Position numbers and translations under genes: made by a program. Positions 17,275-28,164 of a DNA stretch of 64,000 nucleotides are shown here, one piece after another. Position 1 is the first letter of the stretch. Each line of letters opens with the position of its first letter. Origin of the DNA: Campylobacter hyointestinalis subsp. hyointestinalis (GTDB taxonomy: Bacteria > Campylobacterota > Campylobacteria > Campylobacterales > Campylobacteraceae); the NCBI RefSeq assembly GCF_013372145.1, contig NZ_CP053827.1:1612001-1676000 (forward strand). The letters run 5' to 3'. The notes beneath the pieces are model-generated. The model did no database searches. It worked only from the letters and a program-made list of their open reading frames with translations, and had not been told where the DNA came from.

Positions 17275-18356
17275 TACATCTCCTCGATCGCTTCATAAAG
17301 CTTTAATCTCTTACCGCTTTTTGCCAAACCATCAAGCGCCTTAGAAACAATCTCCTCGGTGCTATATCCAGAATCAAGAGCAATAACGGAAATTTCTATA
17401 TCTATATCAAGCTCTTCTTCGCCTATAAAAAACGTAGTTTGATATAGCATTTGACCTATTCTTTCACAAGCTTTTTTTGCGCCTTCAATATCTGTATGCT
17501 TCATGATCATACCAAAATACCCATCTCCATAATGAGCGACTATATCGCTTCTACGCGAAGTTTTAAGTAGAATTTTGGCTATATTTCTTAGAATTCCGTT
17601 TTTATCTTTTATGCTAGCTATCGAATTTAAAACAGAATCTTTTACATGGATTAGCATAACACAAACGTTATAATTATATCTTTTTACACTCTCTAGCTCA
17701 TCTTCTATGCTTTTTAGAAAATACTTTTTGTTATAAACTCCAAATTTAGAGTCATATATGGATTTTTCTTCTATGTTTTTAAATATCTTATCTACGTCTT
17801 CATAGCTATTTTTTATGACGTCTAAATGCCGCTCCATCAATGAGTTGAGCTTTGCAAGCTCATCGCTAAAGATTTTTATGATATTTTGAATTTCTAAAGA
17901 GTTTGTGTTTGATTTGGCCTCATCAAGTCTTTTTTGAACTATACCTTTCATCACAACCAAATTTTTATAGATCAAAGCTATGATTTGAAGCATATTTTTT
18001 ATCTGACCAAAGCCGAGTTTTATCTCTTTTTCCATAAGCGCTTGTTGCTCTACGACATCATCTTTTTCATAATCCACCAGCTCCAAAACTCTCTTTTGAA
18101 ATGCTGCTGGTTTGGTTTCTAAGAGCTTCCAAAAATAAATATCGAAATTCTTAGGCGTAGCTTGGATATTGTCGTCTGATAATTGCTTCAATACGATTTG
18201 TGAAAATTTATTTAAATCAACACCGCTATCGCCTTCTTTTTCTGTAGATCTACTAACATTTTTGTTAGTTGTTGTTTGTGAAAGATTTTGCTGTTTTGGC
18301 GTCTCACTAATGTTTGGTAAATTTATACGATCTTTATCGTTTCTTAGTTTAACCAC
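17274..18356 (-). CDS. GGDEF-domain protein with degenerate active site
   Basis: 360 residues with a GTG start. Residues 1-45 are polar and probably disordered, 45-190 are helical, and 195-360 form a GGDEF fold (SKFGVYNKKYFLKSIEDEL and a closing DIEISVIALDSG segment). The signature position reads YGDGYF instead of GGDEF, so diguanylate cyclase activity is doubtful; a binding or scaffold role is more likely. There is no membrane segment. It sits between clpP and def, an insertion compared with the clpP-def neighbourhood I recall from C. jejuni, and shares one base with def. Its function is unknown. Confidence 0.75.
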   Translation of the reverse strand: MVKLRNDKDRINLPNISETPKQQNLSQTTTNKNVSRSTEKEGDSGVDLNKFSQIVLKQLSDDNIQATPKNFDIYFWKLLETKPAAFQKRVLELVDYEKDDVVEQQALMEKEIKLGFGQIKNMLQIIALIYKNLVVMKGIVQKRLDEAKSNTNSLEIQNIIKIFSDELAKLNSLMERHLDVIKNSYEDVDKIFKNIEEKSIYDSKFGVYNKKYFLKSIEDELESVKRYNYNVCVMLIHVKDSVLNSIASIKDKNGILRNIAKILLKTSRRSDIVAHYGDGYFGMIMKHTDIEGAKKACERIGQMLYQTTFFIGEEELDIDIEISVIALDSGYSTEEIVSKALDGLAKSGKRLKLYEAIEEM

Positions 18357-18377
18357 GAAAGCCCCTCTTAATCTTGC

Positions 18378-18968
18378 TTATTTAAAGCTCTTTTCTAGCA
18401 CTTTATCTATAAGTCCGTACTCCGCAGCCTCGCGCGCACTCATAAAGAAATCCCTATCCGTATCTTTTGCTATTTTTGATAGCTTTTGACCTGTATTATT
18501 TGCTAAAATCGTATTCAAATTCTCTTTTAAACGCAAAATTTCTTTTGCTTGGATCTCTATATCAGTAGCTTGTCCTCTAGCACCACCTAAAGGTTGATGT
18601 ATCATGATACGAGAATTTGGTAGGGCGTATCTCTTGCCTTTTGTTCCGCAACTAAGTAAAAATGCACCCATGCTAGCGGCTTGTCCTATACAAATAGTGC
18701 AAACATCTGGTTTTATGTAATTCATAGTATCAAATATACTATATCCACTAGTCACTACGCCACCAGGACTGTTAATATACAAGTATATATCTTTGTCTGG
18801 ATCTTCTGCTTCTAAAAATAGCATTTGAGCGACGATAGCACTTGCCATAGCGTCTTCTATCTCTCCGCTAAGCATAATGATACGATCTTTTAAAAGGCGA
18901 GAATATATGTCGTAACTTCTCTCGCCTTTGCTGGTTTTTTCGACTACATACGGGATATAGTAGCTCAT
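18378..18968 (-). CDS. clpP: ATP-dependent Clp protease proteolytic subunit
   Basis: 196 residues with the catalytic triad Ser99 (GQAASMG), His124 (MIHQPLGG) and Asp173. The peptidase ring degrades proteins fed by ClpA or ClpX-type unfoldases. It shares one base with trigger factor upstream, a widely conserved tig-clpP pairing. Confidence 0.96.
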   Translation of the reverse strand: MSYYIPYVVEKTSKGERSYDIYSRLLKDRIIMLSGEIEDAMASAIVAQMLFLEAEDPDKDIYLYINSPGGVVTSGYSIFDTMNYIKPDVCTICIGQAASMGAFLLSCGTKGKRYALPNSRIMIHQPLGGARGQATDIEIQAKEILRLKENLNTILANNTGQKLSKIAKDTDRDFFMSAREAAEYGLIDKVLEKSFK

Positions 18969-20272
18969 TACTCTTTATCCTCTTTGGCATCTTTTTTAAA
19001 TAGATTATTGAAGAGCTTCTCTTCTATCATAGCCATTTTTATAGCCGGCAATATACCTTGTTTTTTATAATCATCAAGATGTTTTTTAGGATCTATTCCA
19101 TATCTATATGCTTCAAAATATACGGCTTGAACGAGCTCAGCATCGCTTACTGTTATTCCTTTAAATTTAGCAAGCTCATCAATGATAAAAGTAAGCTTCA
19201 CACTTTTTTCAGCTTCATTTCTATAAGTTTCGCGTTGTTTTAAGGCTTCTTCTTTATCGGTACTAAATTTCTTTTTTTCATCTTCGCTGAAGTTGCCCCA
19301 TGCGTTTCTAAATTGCATATCTATCTCTTGTTCTACTATATTTTTTGGTAGATCAAAGACAAATTTAGCCACAGCAGCTTCTGCAAATTTAGATTTTAGC
19401 TCATCATTAATAAGTTTTTGCATTTTATCGGCTCTTAGTTGTTCTTTAAGACGCTCTTCAAATTTTTCTACGCTTACGCTTTCTTCATTCGGCATTAATT
19501 TTTTAAGTGTTTCTTCATCAAGCTTACCTACTTTTTTACCATGAATTTCATGTAGTTTTACTTTAAAAACAGCAGGTTTTCCTGCTAAGTGAGCTGCACC
19601 ATAAGCATCTGGGAAATTTACATTTATATCTTTTTCTTCACCGACTTTTAGCCCTATCATACCATCTTCAAATCCCGGAATAAATTGATTTGAACCGATC
19701 TCTAGCACATAACCTTCAGCTTTACCACCCTCAAATGCTTCGCCATCTACAAAACCTTCAAAGTCAAATTTAGCAAAGTCGCCTTTTTCTAAAATTTCTT
19801 TTTCTATCTTTTCTACTGGCGCCATCATAGTTAGAAATTCATTTGTTTTTTCTTCGATCTCTTTTTTAGTTATTCTTGGAGTAGAAAACTCAGGAATGAT
19901 ACTTTCAAATCCGTTTATATCAACTTCTGGTTTAAATGAAATCTCAAGCTCAACGTCGATATTTCCGTCTTTTTCATCGAATTTTAAAACCATAGGCTCG
20001 CCTATGACTGCATCAACTTTTTTATCTACTATCTTTAAACTTTCAGTGATAATATCTCTAAAAAGATCATTTTTTGCATCATTTTCAAGATCTTTTCTGT
20101 ATCTTTTTAGCACCTGTGATGTTGGAACTTTACCTTTTCTAAAACCATCTATTTTTATATTTTTAGCAGCTTTTTTAGCTAAATTTTCAACTTTAGCATT
20201 TAGCTCATCTGCTTTTATTTGAGTACTTGCAGTAGCATTTGCCGGGTTTAAAAGTTTTGCTTTAACTTCCAT
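18968..20272 (-). CDS. tig: Trigger factor chaperone
   Basis: 434 residues: ribosome-binding domain (1-110) with the GFRKGKVP signature, the FKBP-like PPIase domain at about 150-240 ([15 protein letters not shown]) and the helical C-terminal cradle. It folds nascent chains at the ribosome exit. It heads the tig-clpP-GGDEF-def operon and diverges from folE. Confidence 0.95.
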   Translation of the reverse strand: MEVKAKLLNPANATASTQIKADELNAKVENLAKKAAKNIKIDGFRKGKVPTSQVLKRYRKDLENDAKNDLFRDIITESLKIVDKKVDAVIGEPMVLKFDEKDGNIDVELEISFKPEVDINGFESIIPEFSTPRITKKEIEEKTNEFLTMMAPVEKIEKEILEKGDFAKFDFEGFVDGEAFEGGKAEGYVLEIGSNQFIPGFEDGMIGLKVGEEKDINVNFPDAYGAAHLAGKPAVFKVKLHEIHGKKVGKLDEETLKKLMPNEESVSVEKFEERLKEQLRADKMQKLINDELKSKFAEAAVAKFVFDLPKNIVEQEIDMQFRNAWGNFSEDEKKKFSTDKEEALKQRETYRNEAEKSVKLTFIIDELAKFKGITVSDAELVQAVYFEAYRYGIDPKKHLDDYKKQGILPAIKMAMIEEKLFNNLFKKDAKEDKE

Positions 20273-20416
20273 TATTTTCCTTTACATTATAAAAAAATTA
20301 GCAAACAATATACCAAATTTTTGCTTTATTTAAGTATAAATTATTATAAATCAATGAATTTATAACTATAAAAGTCAAAATATTATAAAATTACAAAAAA
20401 TTTATTGAGGTAGTTT

Positions 20417-21004
20417 ATGTTTGACCAAAATAGAAGAGCCGAATTTGAAAAATGTATTCGCACAATGCTTGAGATAATGGGCGAAAATCCAGACAGAGAG
20501 GGACTTTTAGACACTCCAAAAAGAGTCGCAAAAGCGTATGAGTTTATCACTAGCGGTTACTCCTTAAATCCAAAAGATGTGCTAAACGACGCTCTTTTTG
20601 ATAGTAGCAATAACGAAATGGTACTTATAAAAGATATCGAATTCTACAGCCTTTGTGAACATCATTTGTTGCCTATCATAGGGCGCGCTCACGTAGCTTA
20701 TATACCAAACGGAAAAGTTGTTGGACTATCAAAGATCCCACGTATGGTAAATATCTACGCAAGAAGACTGCAAATTCAAGAACAAATGACCGAACAAATA
20801 GCCGTCGCACTACAAGAAGCTATAAATCCAAAAGGCGTAGGCGTAGTCGTTGAAGCAAGACATATGTGCGTAGAAATGAGAGGAGTACAAAAGATAAACT
20901 CTATTACTACAACTTCGGCTTTAAGAGGAATTTTCATCAAATCGGCCGAAACTAGAAAAGAATTTTTCGACCTTATAAACTCACCAAAATCGGTAAAATT
21001 TTGA
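20417..21004 (+). CDS. folE: GTP cyclohydrolase I
   Basis: 195 residues. Zinc ligands are visible in [10 protein letters not shown] and [11 protein letters not shown], and the family signature spans the [15 protein letters not shown] region. It makes 7,8-dihydroneopterin triphosphate, the first step of folate synthesis. The start follows GAGGTAG. The stop overlaps the TTG start of fliI (TTGA), so the two are translationally coupled. Confidence 0.95.
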   Translation: MFDQNRRAEFEKCIRTMLEIMGENPDREGLLDTPKRVAKAYEFITSGYSLNPKDVLNDALFDSSNNEMVLIKDIEFYSLCEHHLLPIIGRAHVAYIPNGKVVGLSKIPRMVNIYARRLQIQEQMTEQIAVALQEAINPKGVGVVVEARHMCVEMRGVQKINSITTTSALRGIFIKSAETRKEFFDLINSPKSVKF

Positions 21005-22305
21005 ACCTAGAAAAGATCAAAGATAAGCTTGGTAAAAATCTAAATTTATCAAGTATTTTCGGAACTATCAAAAAAATATCATCAAATAATATAGAAGTTA
21101 CTGGGCTTCGTGCTAGCATAGGCGATATAGTTCGTATCCTTAGCAACGATAATGCCAAAGAGAGCCTTGGAATGGTCACTCAAATTCACTCAAGCGGAGC
21201 GATAGTAAGTCCGTTTGGCTTTGTAGAGGGATTTAAGATAAACGATAAGGTATATGCAAGCGATCAAGGTATGAATATACCTGTTGGAGAAGCACTTTTA
21301 GGTAGAGTTGTTGATCCTTTTATGAATCCAAAAGATTCTAAAGGAGAGATAAGCTTTAGCTCATATGTTCCTATCATGCAAGCTCCTATAGATGCCATGA
21401 AAAGAGGACTTATAAACGAGCCTTTTAGCGTCGGTATAAAAACGATAGATGGGCTACTTACTTGCGGAAAAGGACAAAAATTAGGAATTTTTGCAGGAAG
21501 CGGCGTGGGAAAATCAACTCTTATGGGAATGATAGTCAAAAACTCATCAGCACCTATAAAAGTGGTCGCTTTAATAGGTGAAAGAGGACGTGAAGTACCG
21601 GAATTTATAGAAAAAAATTTAAACGGAAATTTAAACGATACCGTGATCATAGTCGCTACTAGCGATGATAGTCCGCTTATGAGAAAATACGGTGCATTTT
21701 GCGCTATGAGCGTAGCTGAATACTTTAAATCAAGCGGAAGAGATGTACTTTTTATAATGGATAGTGTGACTCGTTTTGCTATGGCTCAACGCGAAATAGG
21801 ACTTGCCTTAGGAGAGCCGCCGACTTCAAAAGGCTATCCGCCAAGTGTTCTTACTTTGCTTCCTCAGCTTATGGAAAGAGCAGGAAAAGAAGAGGGGAAA
21901 GGTAGCATAACAGCGTTTTTTACAGTTTTAGTGGAGGGCGACGATATGAGCGATCCTATCGCCGATCAAAGCAGATCGATTTTGGATGGGCATATCGTAC
22001 TTAGTCGTGAGCTTACCGACTTTGGTATTTATCCACCGATAAATATCTTAAATTCGGCAAGTCGCGTGATGGGAGACGTCATCAGCAAAGAGCATAAAGA
22101 GAATGCTGCCAAATTTAAAAGACTATTTTCTATGCTAAAAGAGAATGAAGTATTGATCCGTATAGGAGCGTACCAAAAAGGATCGGACAAAGAGCTTGAT
22201 CAGGCTATTTCTAAAAAAGGATTTATGGAAGAATTTATGAAACAAAGCCCGGAGGCTCAATTTAAATTTGAAGACACGATTAAACTGTTACAAAATATAA
22301 ACTAA
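21001..22305 (+). CDS. fliI: Flagellar export ATPase FliI
   Basis: 434 residues with a TTG start. The F1-beta-like catalytic domain has Walker A GSGVGKST at about 169-176 and Walker [11 protein letters not shown]. It energises flagellar protein export together with FliH and FliJ. It lies after folE, the same pair as I recall in C. jejuni. Its last bases overlap the last bases of the convergent HNH gene (22302-22305), the boundary of the putative defence insertion. Confidence 0.95.
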   Translation: MNLEKIKDKLGKNLNLSSIFGTIKKISSNNIEVTGLRASIGDIVRILSNDNAKESLGMVTQIHSSGAIVSPFGFVEGFKINDKVYASDQGMNIPVGEALLGRVVDPFMNPKDSKGEISFSSYVPIMQAPIDAMKRGLINEPFSVGIKTIDGLLTCGKGQKLGIFAGSGVGKSTLMGMIVKNSSAPIKVVALIGERGREVPEFIEKNLNGNLNDTVIIVATSDDSPLMRKYGAFCAMSVAEYFKSSGRDVLFIMDSVTRFAMAQREIGLALGEPPTSKGYPPSVLTLLPQLMERAGKEEGKGSITAFFTVLVEGDDMSDPIADQSRSILDGHIVLSRELTDFGIYPPINILNSASRVMGDVISKEHKENAAKFKRLFSMLKENEVLIRIGAYQKGSDKELDQAISKKGFMEEFMKQSPEAQFKFEDTIKLLQNIN

Positions 22306-23078
22306 CTGTATAAATATTTCATATGTTCATGCATTGGCTCCATTGAATGACATTCTCTGCATAACACTATCAAATTTTCATCCCGATTATCATTCTTTTG
22401 TCCATTCTTATGATGTACATCTAACATACCCTTATTATTATAAAAATTCTTATGGCATTTTTGACATATAAATCCAACTTGAGTCCTTTTTTTTAAACTT
22501 ATTATACTCCAATCATCTGCATAAACATTAGTTTTAGCCGTTTTATCATCTTCATGCCCATTACCAAATTCGTAGTCTTTGGGATAACGCTCAAAAAAAC
22601 GTTTAATATACATATTTTTATCTCTGCCAAGAATATTTGTTCCTATTTTATTTAGGCAATATTTACATAACTCTAACTTTTCTTGTGATAATTGAACATC
22701 ATTACCTGTAATTTTTTTAATATCAAACAACCCATTATCTCTAGAGGCAATAACATATCTCCCTTTTCTATTAGCACTTACCATCTCTTGATACTTTTGA
22801 CAGTTGATCAAATGATATTTTGGTAGGTTAAAATCATTATGATACATAGAGACATCTCTTATATGTAATATAACCCTCCTTCCATGATAAATAAATGTAT
22901 CATCATTAGCTATTTCAAGCTCAGATAAATTCTCTAATTCTATTCCGCCATTTTCTAATGCTTCTATCATTTTGGCTCTAGTATCATTATGCTCAAATTT
23001 GAACTCTAAATCTAATAAATTTGCACCTATTTTTTTTCTAAGATTTACCAAATTTTCTATTATTAGCTCAACGTTCAT
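22302..23078 (-). CDS. zorE: HNH endonuclease, probable ZorE of a Zorya type II system
   Basis: 258 residues. The C-terminal HNH nuclease shows a treble-clef zinc site (CQKC at 205-208, CREC at 240-243), the catalytic DVHHKNG at 220-226 and the following N-x3-N-L (231-236). The N-terminal 190 residues are not a domain I can name; they contain another CKYC pair (138-141). Type II Zorya encodes ZorA, ZorB and an HNH protein, ZorE, which acts on invading DNA; order and content here fit. It overlaps zorB by 11 bases, so it belongs to the same operon. Its stop codon overlaps the fliI stop. An unrelated HNH nuclease is possible but unlikely given the neighbours. Confidence 0.85.
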   Translation of the reverse strand: MNVELIIENLVNLRKKIGANLLDLEFKFEHNDTRAKMIEALENGGIELENLSELEIANDDTFIYHGRRVILHIRDVSMYHNDFNLPKYHLINCQKYQEMVSANRKGRYVIASRDNGLFDIKKITGNDVQLSQEKLELCKYCLNKIGTNILGRDKNMYIKRFFERYPKDYEFGNGHEDDKTAKTNVYADDWSIISLKKRTQVGFICQKCHKNFYNNKGMLDVHHKNGQKNDNRDENLIVLCRECHSMEPMHEHMKYLYS

Positions 23079-23787
23079 TTTGCTCTATTATCCTTGAAAC
23101 TTTATTTTCAATATTTGTTCTAACCCTAAATTCAACCCTTTGAGACAGCAAAAAATCCTCTTTAAGCCCTGATTTTGCTACTTGATTTCCATTAGAATCC
23201 AAAGGCATTGATGAACTAAATCCAATGGCTCTAAAATGCTTTCTTAGAAAATCTTTTTCTATATCGTTTGCATTTACTAGCAAATATTCTAGCACACTTC
23301 TAGATCGATCGCTAGAAAGTTTCATATTTTTAAAATAGGCTTTTTGCTTATCTTCTCCTGTCCAAATGGAGCTTGTGTGACCCTCTATACGAATTTCTTC
23401 AATGTTATCTTTAAATTCATCAGACATTATAATTTTTAAGTATCTAGGGAAAAAGTCGTTTAAAATATCAGTAAATTTGACACTTAAGTCACTGGAGCCT
23501 GTTTTAAATAATACATCTGGTTGAGAAAAACGTATAGTTAAATCTTTATCTATTACTGCACCCCATGATTTTAAATCATCTTGAAATTCTTTATTTAATT
23601 TTTGGCTTAATCCTTGAGATACTTCTTTAAATATTTTTGGTATTTTTACACTATCTTCAACCTTAATCATATATATTACTGACATAAGCAAAAAAATTAA
23701 CATTAATGCCGTCATAATATCACTTAAAGCAATCCAATAATCACTATCATCTCTATGATGTTTTACAAAAATATTATTATTTTTCAT
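23068..23787 (-). CDS. zorB: ZorB-like MotB/OmpA-family stator protein
   Basis: 239 residues. A short basic N-terminus is followed by one membrane helix at about 18-42 with the proton-carrying aspartate Asp23 (WIALSDIMTALM), a linker, and an OmpA/MotB peptidoglycan-binding domain at about 85-230 (IRIEGHTSS, then LSSDRSRSVLEYLL). In Zorya, two ZorB copies anchor the ZorA pentamer to the cell wall and conduct ions. It is too short and too far from flagellar genes to be read as MotB. It shares one base with zorA and overlaps zorE by 11 bases. Confidence 0.88.
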   Translation of the reverse strand: MKNNNIFVKHHRDDSDYWIALSDIMTALMLIFLLMSVIYMIKVEDSVKIPKIFKEVSQGLSQKLNKEFQDDLKSWGAVIDKDLTIRFSQPDVLFKTGSSDLSVKFTDILNDFFPRYLKIIMSDEFKDNIEEIRIEGHTSSIWTGEDKQKAYFKNMKLSSDRSRSVLEYLLVNANDIEKDFLRKHFRAIGFSSSMPLDSNGNQVAKSGLKEDFLLSQRVEFRVRTNIENKVSRIIEQNER

Positions 23788-25229
23788 TATTGATGCCTGT
23801 TTAAGCTTTCTATCATGCTTCTAAGCCTTCCTGGAATGGAATTATAGTCAGAGGCAATTTTTTCAGATATTGAGGCAAGATTATTGCTAATATTTCTCAA
23901 TGCATTTTCGAGCTCTTTGTCCAAAATATCAACTTGAGATTTTATACTTTGACTCGCTTGATTTAATGAAGCTATGAGTTGCTCATTAAGCCTATTATTA
24001 TATTTTGATAGTTCTGTATTAAAGCTACTCATGTATTCAGAAAGTCTATCATTCATTATTTTATTATTAGAAATAATATCATTTGATACATTGTCACTAA
24101 ATGATTTTATAATATCTCGTGTATCGCTTAACATATCATTTGAATTTTTTACAAAAGTATCAGAAATATTTTTTGTTTGTATTGTAATATTTGATATATT
24201 ATCCATTGCATTTTTTTGAAATGTACTTATAGCATCATTAATCTGTGGCAATGCTGTACTATTTGCCTGTATAAAATCACCTAAACTTAATATATTTTTA
24301 TATAGCATATCTCTTTGAATTGATATATTTTCTACTAATTCAAATACTTTTGCAGCTTCTTCAGTAAAATGTTTAGAAGCCAATATAACTTTTTGATAAT
24401 CATCTATTTGTTTTGATACAGTATTATTAACTTTGTCAAATTCAATAGTTGTAGCCTCAAGTGAAGATTGAGTATTTTCAAACGCATTTTGGGTTTGTTC
24501 TAAAATTAACTTATAATTATCTTGCCATATAACAAGTTTTTCTACAGCCATATTTAGCTCTTTAAAATTTTCTCCAAATTGTTCAGTTAGCTTTTCATTA
24601 AAATCACGTATAACTCCATTAAGGGCTTCTATTAGTGCTTTAGAATTATTTTCACTCATCTCTTTTGCAAATGTTTCAAATTTAGTTATAAGTCTACTAA
24701 AATTGTCTCCTGTGTCAGTACGTAAATTTTTAATTTGACCAATCAAGGATGAACTTTCATCTCCAGTTATTGAGGCATTTATCTTATCTAAAGATATAGA
24801 TATTTGCTTTTGGATATTCAAATTTGTTTCTTGATTTTTTAGCAAACTAACCGGATCAAATTCAATACTGCTAGTGGATTGTTTTGAGCTAATACCATAT
24901 ACAAGCTCAATAATTTTTAATATAATAGCACTAGTAACACCAGCTAAAGAAACTAAAAATGCCGTTTTAATACCATTAATCAAATCCGGCAAACTTCTTT
25001 CAATATCATTCGCATCAAAACGCATAAGCCCATGTGCAATTCCAAAAAATGTAAAAGCAATGCCGATTGTAATAAGCAGACTAGAAGATTGTGGATGTAC
25101 TTTTTTTGGCTTCCAAGAAGCATATATGAAATATATCATAAAAAATACTATAGCCAATATTCCTACTGCAATATGACCGTGTAAATTAGATATAAAATAT
25201 TGATAAAAGTCGGTAGAAGTTTCATTCAT
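23787..25229 (-). CDS. zorA: ZorA-like MotA/ExbB-family motor protein with long helical tail
   Basis: 480 residues. Three membrane helices (about 20-38, 50-69 and 86-112) form a MotA/TolQ-like channel. Residues 130-480 are a polar, heptad-rich region without prolines in most of its length, as expected for the long intracellular ZorA tail that signals to the effector. No flagellar torque motif is seen. The start at 25229 has a good GGAGAT ribosome site and a TATAAT box 26 bases upstream. It is the first gene of the zorA-zorB-zorE operon, whose AT-rich codon use is consistent with horizontal transfer. Confidence 0.87.
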   Translation of the reverse strand: MNETSTDFYQYFISNLHGHIAVGILAIVFFMIYFIYASWKPKKVHPQSSSLLITIGIAFTFFGIAHGLMRFDANDIERSLPDLINGIKTAFLVSLAGVTSAIILKIIELVYGISSKQSTSSIEFDPVSLLKNQETNLNIQKQISISLDKINASITGDESSSLIGQIKNLRTDTGDNFSRLITKFETFAKEMSENNSKALIEALNGVIRDFNEKLTEQFGENFKELNMAVEKLVIWQDNYKLILEQTQNAFENTQSSLEATTIEFDKVNNTVSKQIDDYQKVILASKHFTEEAAKVFELVENISIQRDMLYKNILSLGDFIQANSTALPQINDAISTFQKNAMDNISNITIQTKNISDTFVKNSNDMLSDTRDIIKSFSDNVSNDIISNNKIMNDRLSEYMSSFNTELSKYNNRLNEQLIASLNQASQSIKSQVDILDKELENALRNISNNLASISEKIASDYNSIPGRLRSMIESLNRHQ

Positions 25230-25254
25230 ACAATATCTCCAAAAAAAATGTCGT

Positions 25255-25260
25255 ATTATA
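25255..25260 (-). promoter_or_regulatory. -10 box of the Zorya operon
   Basis: TATAAT on the minus strand at 25260-25255, preceded by T/A-rich sequence, 26 bases before the zorA ATG. It is the only convincing promoter for the three overlapping genes. Confidence 0.5.
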
Positions 25261-25442
25261 TATACAAAAATATATTAAATGGCTTAATTGAATATGTTAA
25301 TCTAATTTAATTTTTTAAATTTTATTTATTTTTAAAATATTATATATAAAGTCAGCACAGTCTTTTTATAAGTTAATAAGAGAATTTTAAAGTAAAATTT
25401 ATAAAGATTGTTATATCATTCAAGAATTAAAAAGATAAAGTT

Positions 25443-26678
<1,236 letters not shown>

Positions 26679-26699
26679 AATAAAACTATAGGAATAAAA

Positions 26700-27701
26700 A
26701 TGGCTAAAGGAAACTTAATAAGCGGAAATATATGGGACGAGTACTCACAAAAAGTACAAGACGCTATGAATCACCCAAAAAACATGGGCGAAATCACAGA
26801 AGAAGAAGCTAAAGCTATGGGCTGTAAGCTCATCATTGCAGACCACGGCGCTGAGAGTTGCGGAGATGCGGTCAGACTTTACTGGGCTGTCGAAGAAGGC
26901 ACCGATATCATCAAAGAAGCTAAATTTAAAAGCTTTGGATGTGGAACAGCAATAGCAAGTAGCGACTATATGGCTGAGCTTTGCAAAGGTAAAACCGTAG
27001 ATGAAGCAGTCAAAATCACAAATATAGATGTAGAAAAATCTATGCGTGATACTCCTGATATACCAGCTGTTCCACCACAAAAAATGCACTGCTCGGTTAT
27101 GGCTTATGATGTTATAAAAGCAGCTGCGGCTAGCTATAAAGGTGTAGATCCAGAGCATTTTGAAGATGAGATCATAGTATGTGAATGTGCTAGAGTAAGT
27201 CTTGGTACGATAAAAGAAGTAATTCGTTTAAATGACTTAAAAACAGTAGAAGAGATAACTAGGTACACAAAGGCAGGGGCTTTTTGTAAAAGCTGTATCA
27301 AACCAGGCGGTCATGAAAAAAGAGAGTATTATCTAGTCGATATCTTAGCAGAAACTAGAGCCGAAATGGAAGCTGAAAGACTAAAAGCCGTAGCTGACGC
27401 AAAAATAAGCGGAAGCGGACTTGATAGCGATCTAAGCTTTGAAGAGCTAACTATCGTAAAACAACTAAAAGCCGTAGAAGCAGTAATAGATGAAAATATA
27501 CGCCCTATGCTTGTGATGGACGGTGGAAATCTTGAGATATTGGATATCAAAAAAGACGAAGAGAGCGGTAAAATAGACATTTACATTAGATATCTTGGTG
27601 CTTGTAGTGGTTGTGCGAGTGGAGCTGGCGGTACGCTTTATGCGATAGAAACAGTACTTCAAGAAAATCTCAGCCCAAATATCAGAGTACTTCCTGTTTG
27701 A
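26700..27701 (+). CDS. nifU: NifU Fe-S cluster scaffold protein
   Basis: 333 residues in the full three-domain NifU layout: an IscU-like N-domain (1-130; conserved Cys in ESCGDAV, GCGTAIAS and HCSV), a central BFD-like [2Fe-2S] domain with CECARVS and CKSC (about 160-205), and a C-terminal Nfu domain with GACSGCASG (CxxC). It assembles clusters with sulfur from NifS. Its stop overlaps the TTG start of the next gene. Confidence 0.95.
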   Translation: MAKGNLISGNIWDEYSQKVQDAMNHPKNMGEITEEEAKAMGCKLIIADHGAESCGDAVRLYWAVEEGTDIIKEAKFKSFGCGTAIASSDYMAELCKGKTVDEAVKITNIDVEKSMRDTPDIPAVPPQKMHCSVMAYDVIKAAAASYKGVDPEHFEDEIIVCECARVSLGTIKEVIRLNDLKTVEEITRYTKAGAFCKSCIKPGGHEKREYYLVDILAETRAEMEAERLKAVADAKISGSGLDSDLSFEELTIVKQLKAVEAVIDENIRPMLVMDGGNLEILDIKKDEESGKIDIYIRYLGACSGCASGAGGTLYAIETVLQENLSPNIRVLPV

Positions 27702-28093
27702 TAAGTGCTAAATTTAAAAAAGGAAACTACTATATAGGCGCCTTAAAATACATACTAAGCTATAAAAGTCTATGTGAAATAAAATTCGGCTTTGGTAAAG
27801 TTAATGGCGCCTATGAATATGCGAATTTTAATGTCGGAGTTCATGATGACGGGCTAGAAGACAGTGATAAATTTAGATACTGCATAGATGATGAAACCTT
27901 AGGAATCATAAGCTCAGATATCATAGATGAAGAGCTTTTGAGCGAACGTATTTTAACACTAAGAAATTCTGTACTTGCAAATAAATTTACTAGCTTCTCG
28001 CTTGCTAGAGTTGTCAAATTTAAAAATGACTTTATAGTAAGCTTTGATGAAAAAACTATCACGATTGCTAATTTAAATATAAAATTCAGATAA
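27698..28093 (+). CDS. Conserved small protein coupled to nifU, function unknown
   Basis: 131 residues from a TTG at 27698 that overlaps the nifU stop (TTGA). An in-frame extension upstream exists only inside nifU coding sequence and is not credible as protein. The product is soluble, mixed alpha/beta, with no cysteine cluster, signal peptide or motif I recognise. The tight coupling to nifS-nifU suggests an accessory role in Fe-S assembly or its control, but this is inference from position only. The next gene, hemerythrin, has its own promoter. Confidence 0.7.
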   Translation: MISAKFKKGNYYIGALKYILSYKSLCEIKFGFGKVNGAYEYANFNVGVHDDGLEDSDKFRYCIDDETLGIISSDIIDEELLSERILTLRNSVLANKFTSFSLARVVKFKNDFIVSFDEKTITIANLNIKFR

Positions 28094-28121
28094 AATAGAC
28101 ACAAACTCACATAGAATTTAG

Positions 28122-28127
28122 TATAAT
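28122..28127 (+). promoter_or_regulatory. -10 box of the hemerythrin gene
   Basis: TATAAT between the small nifU-linked gene and the hemerythrin start, 37 bases before the ATG, with a GAGGGAG ribosome site following. Confidence 0.55.
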
Positions 28128-28164
28128 ACATATAGTGCGAATTTTTTTGTGAGGGAGCGGTATT

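Noticed and set aside
23068-25229. Flagellar MotA/MotB stator genes near fliI
   Set aside because: The first protein has three membrane helices and a 350-residue tail, not the four-helix MotA form, and the operon includes an HNH nuclease. Zorya explains all three genes.
27611-27697. Extended start of the nifU-linked small gene
   Set aside because: The added residues are a shifted reading of nifU coding sequence; the TTG at 27698 gives the typical stop-start overlap.
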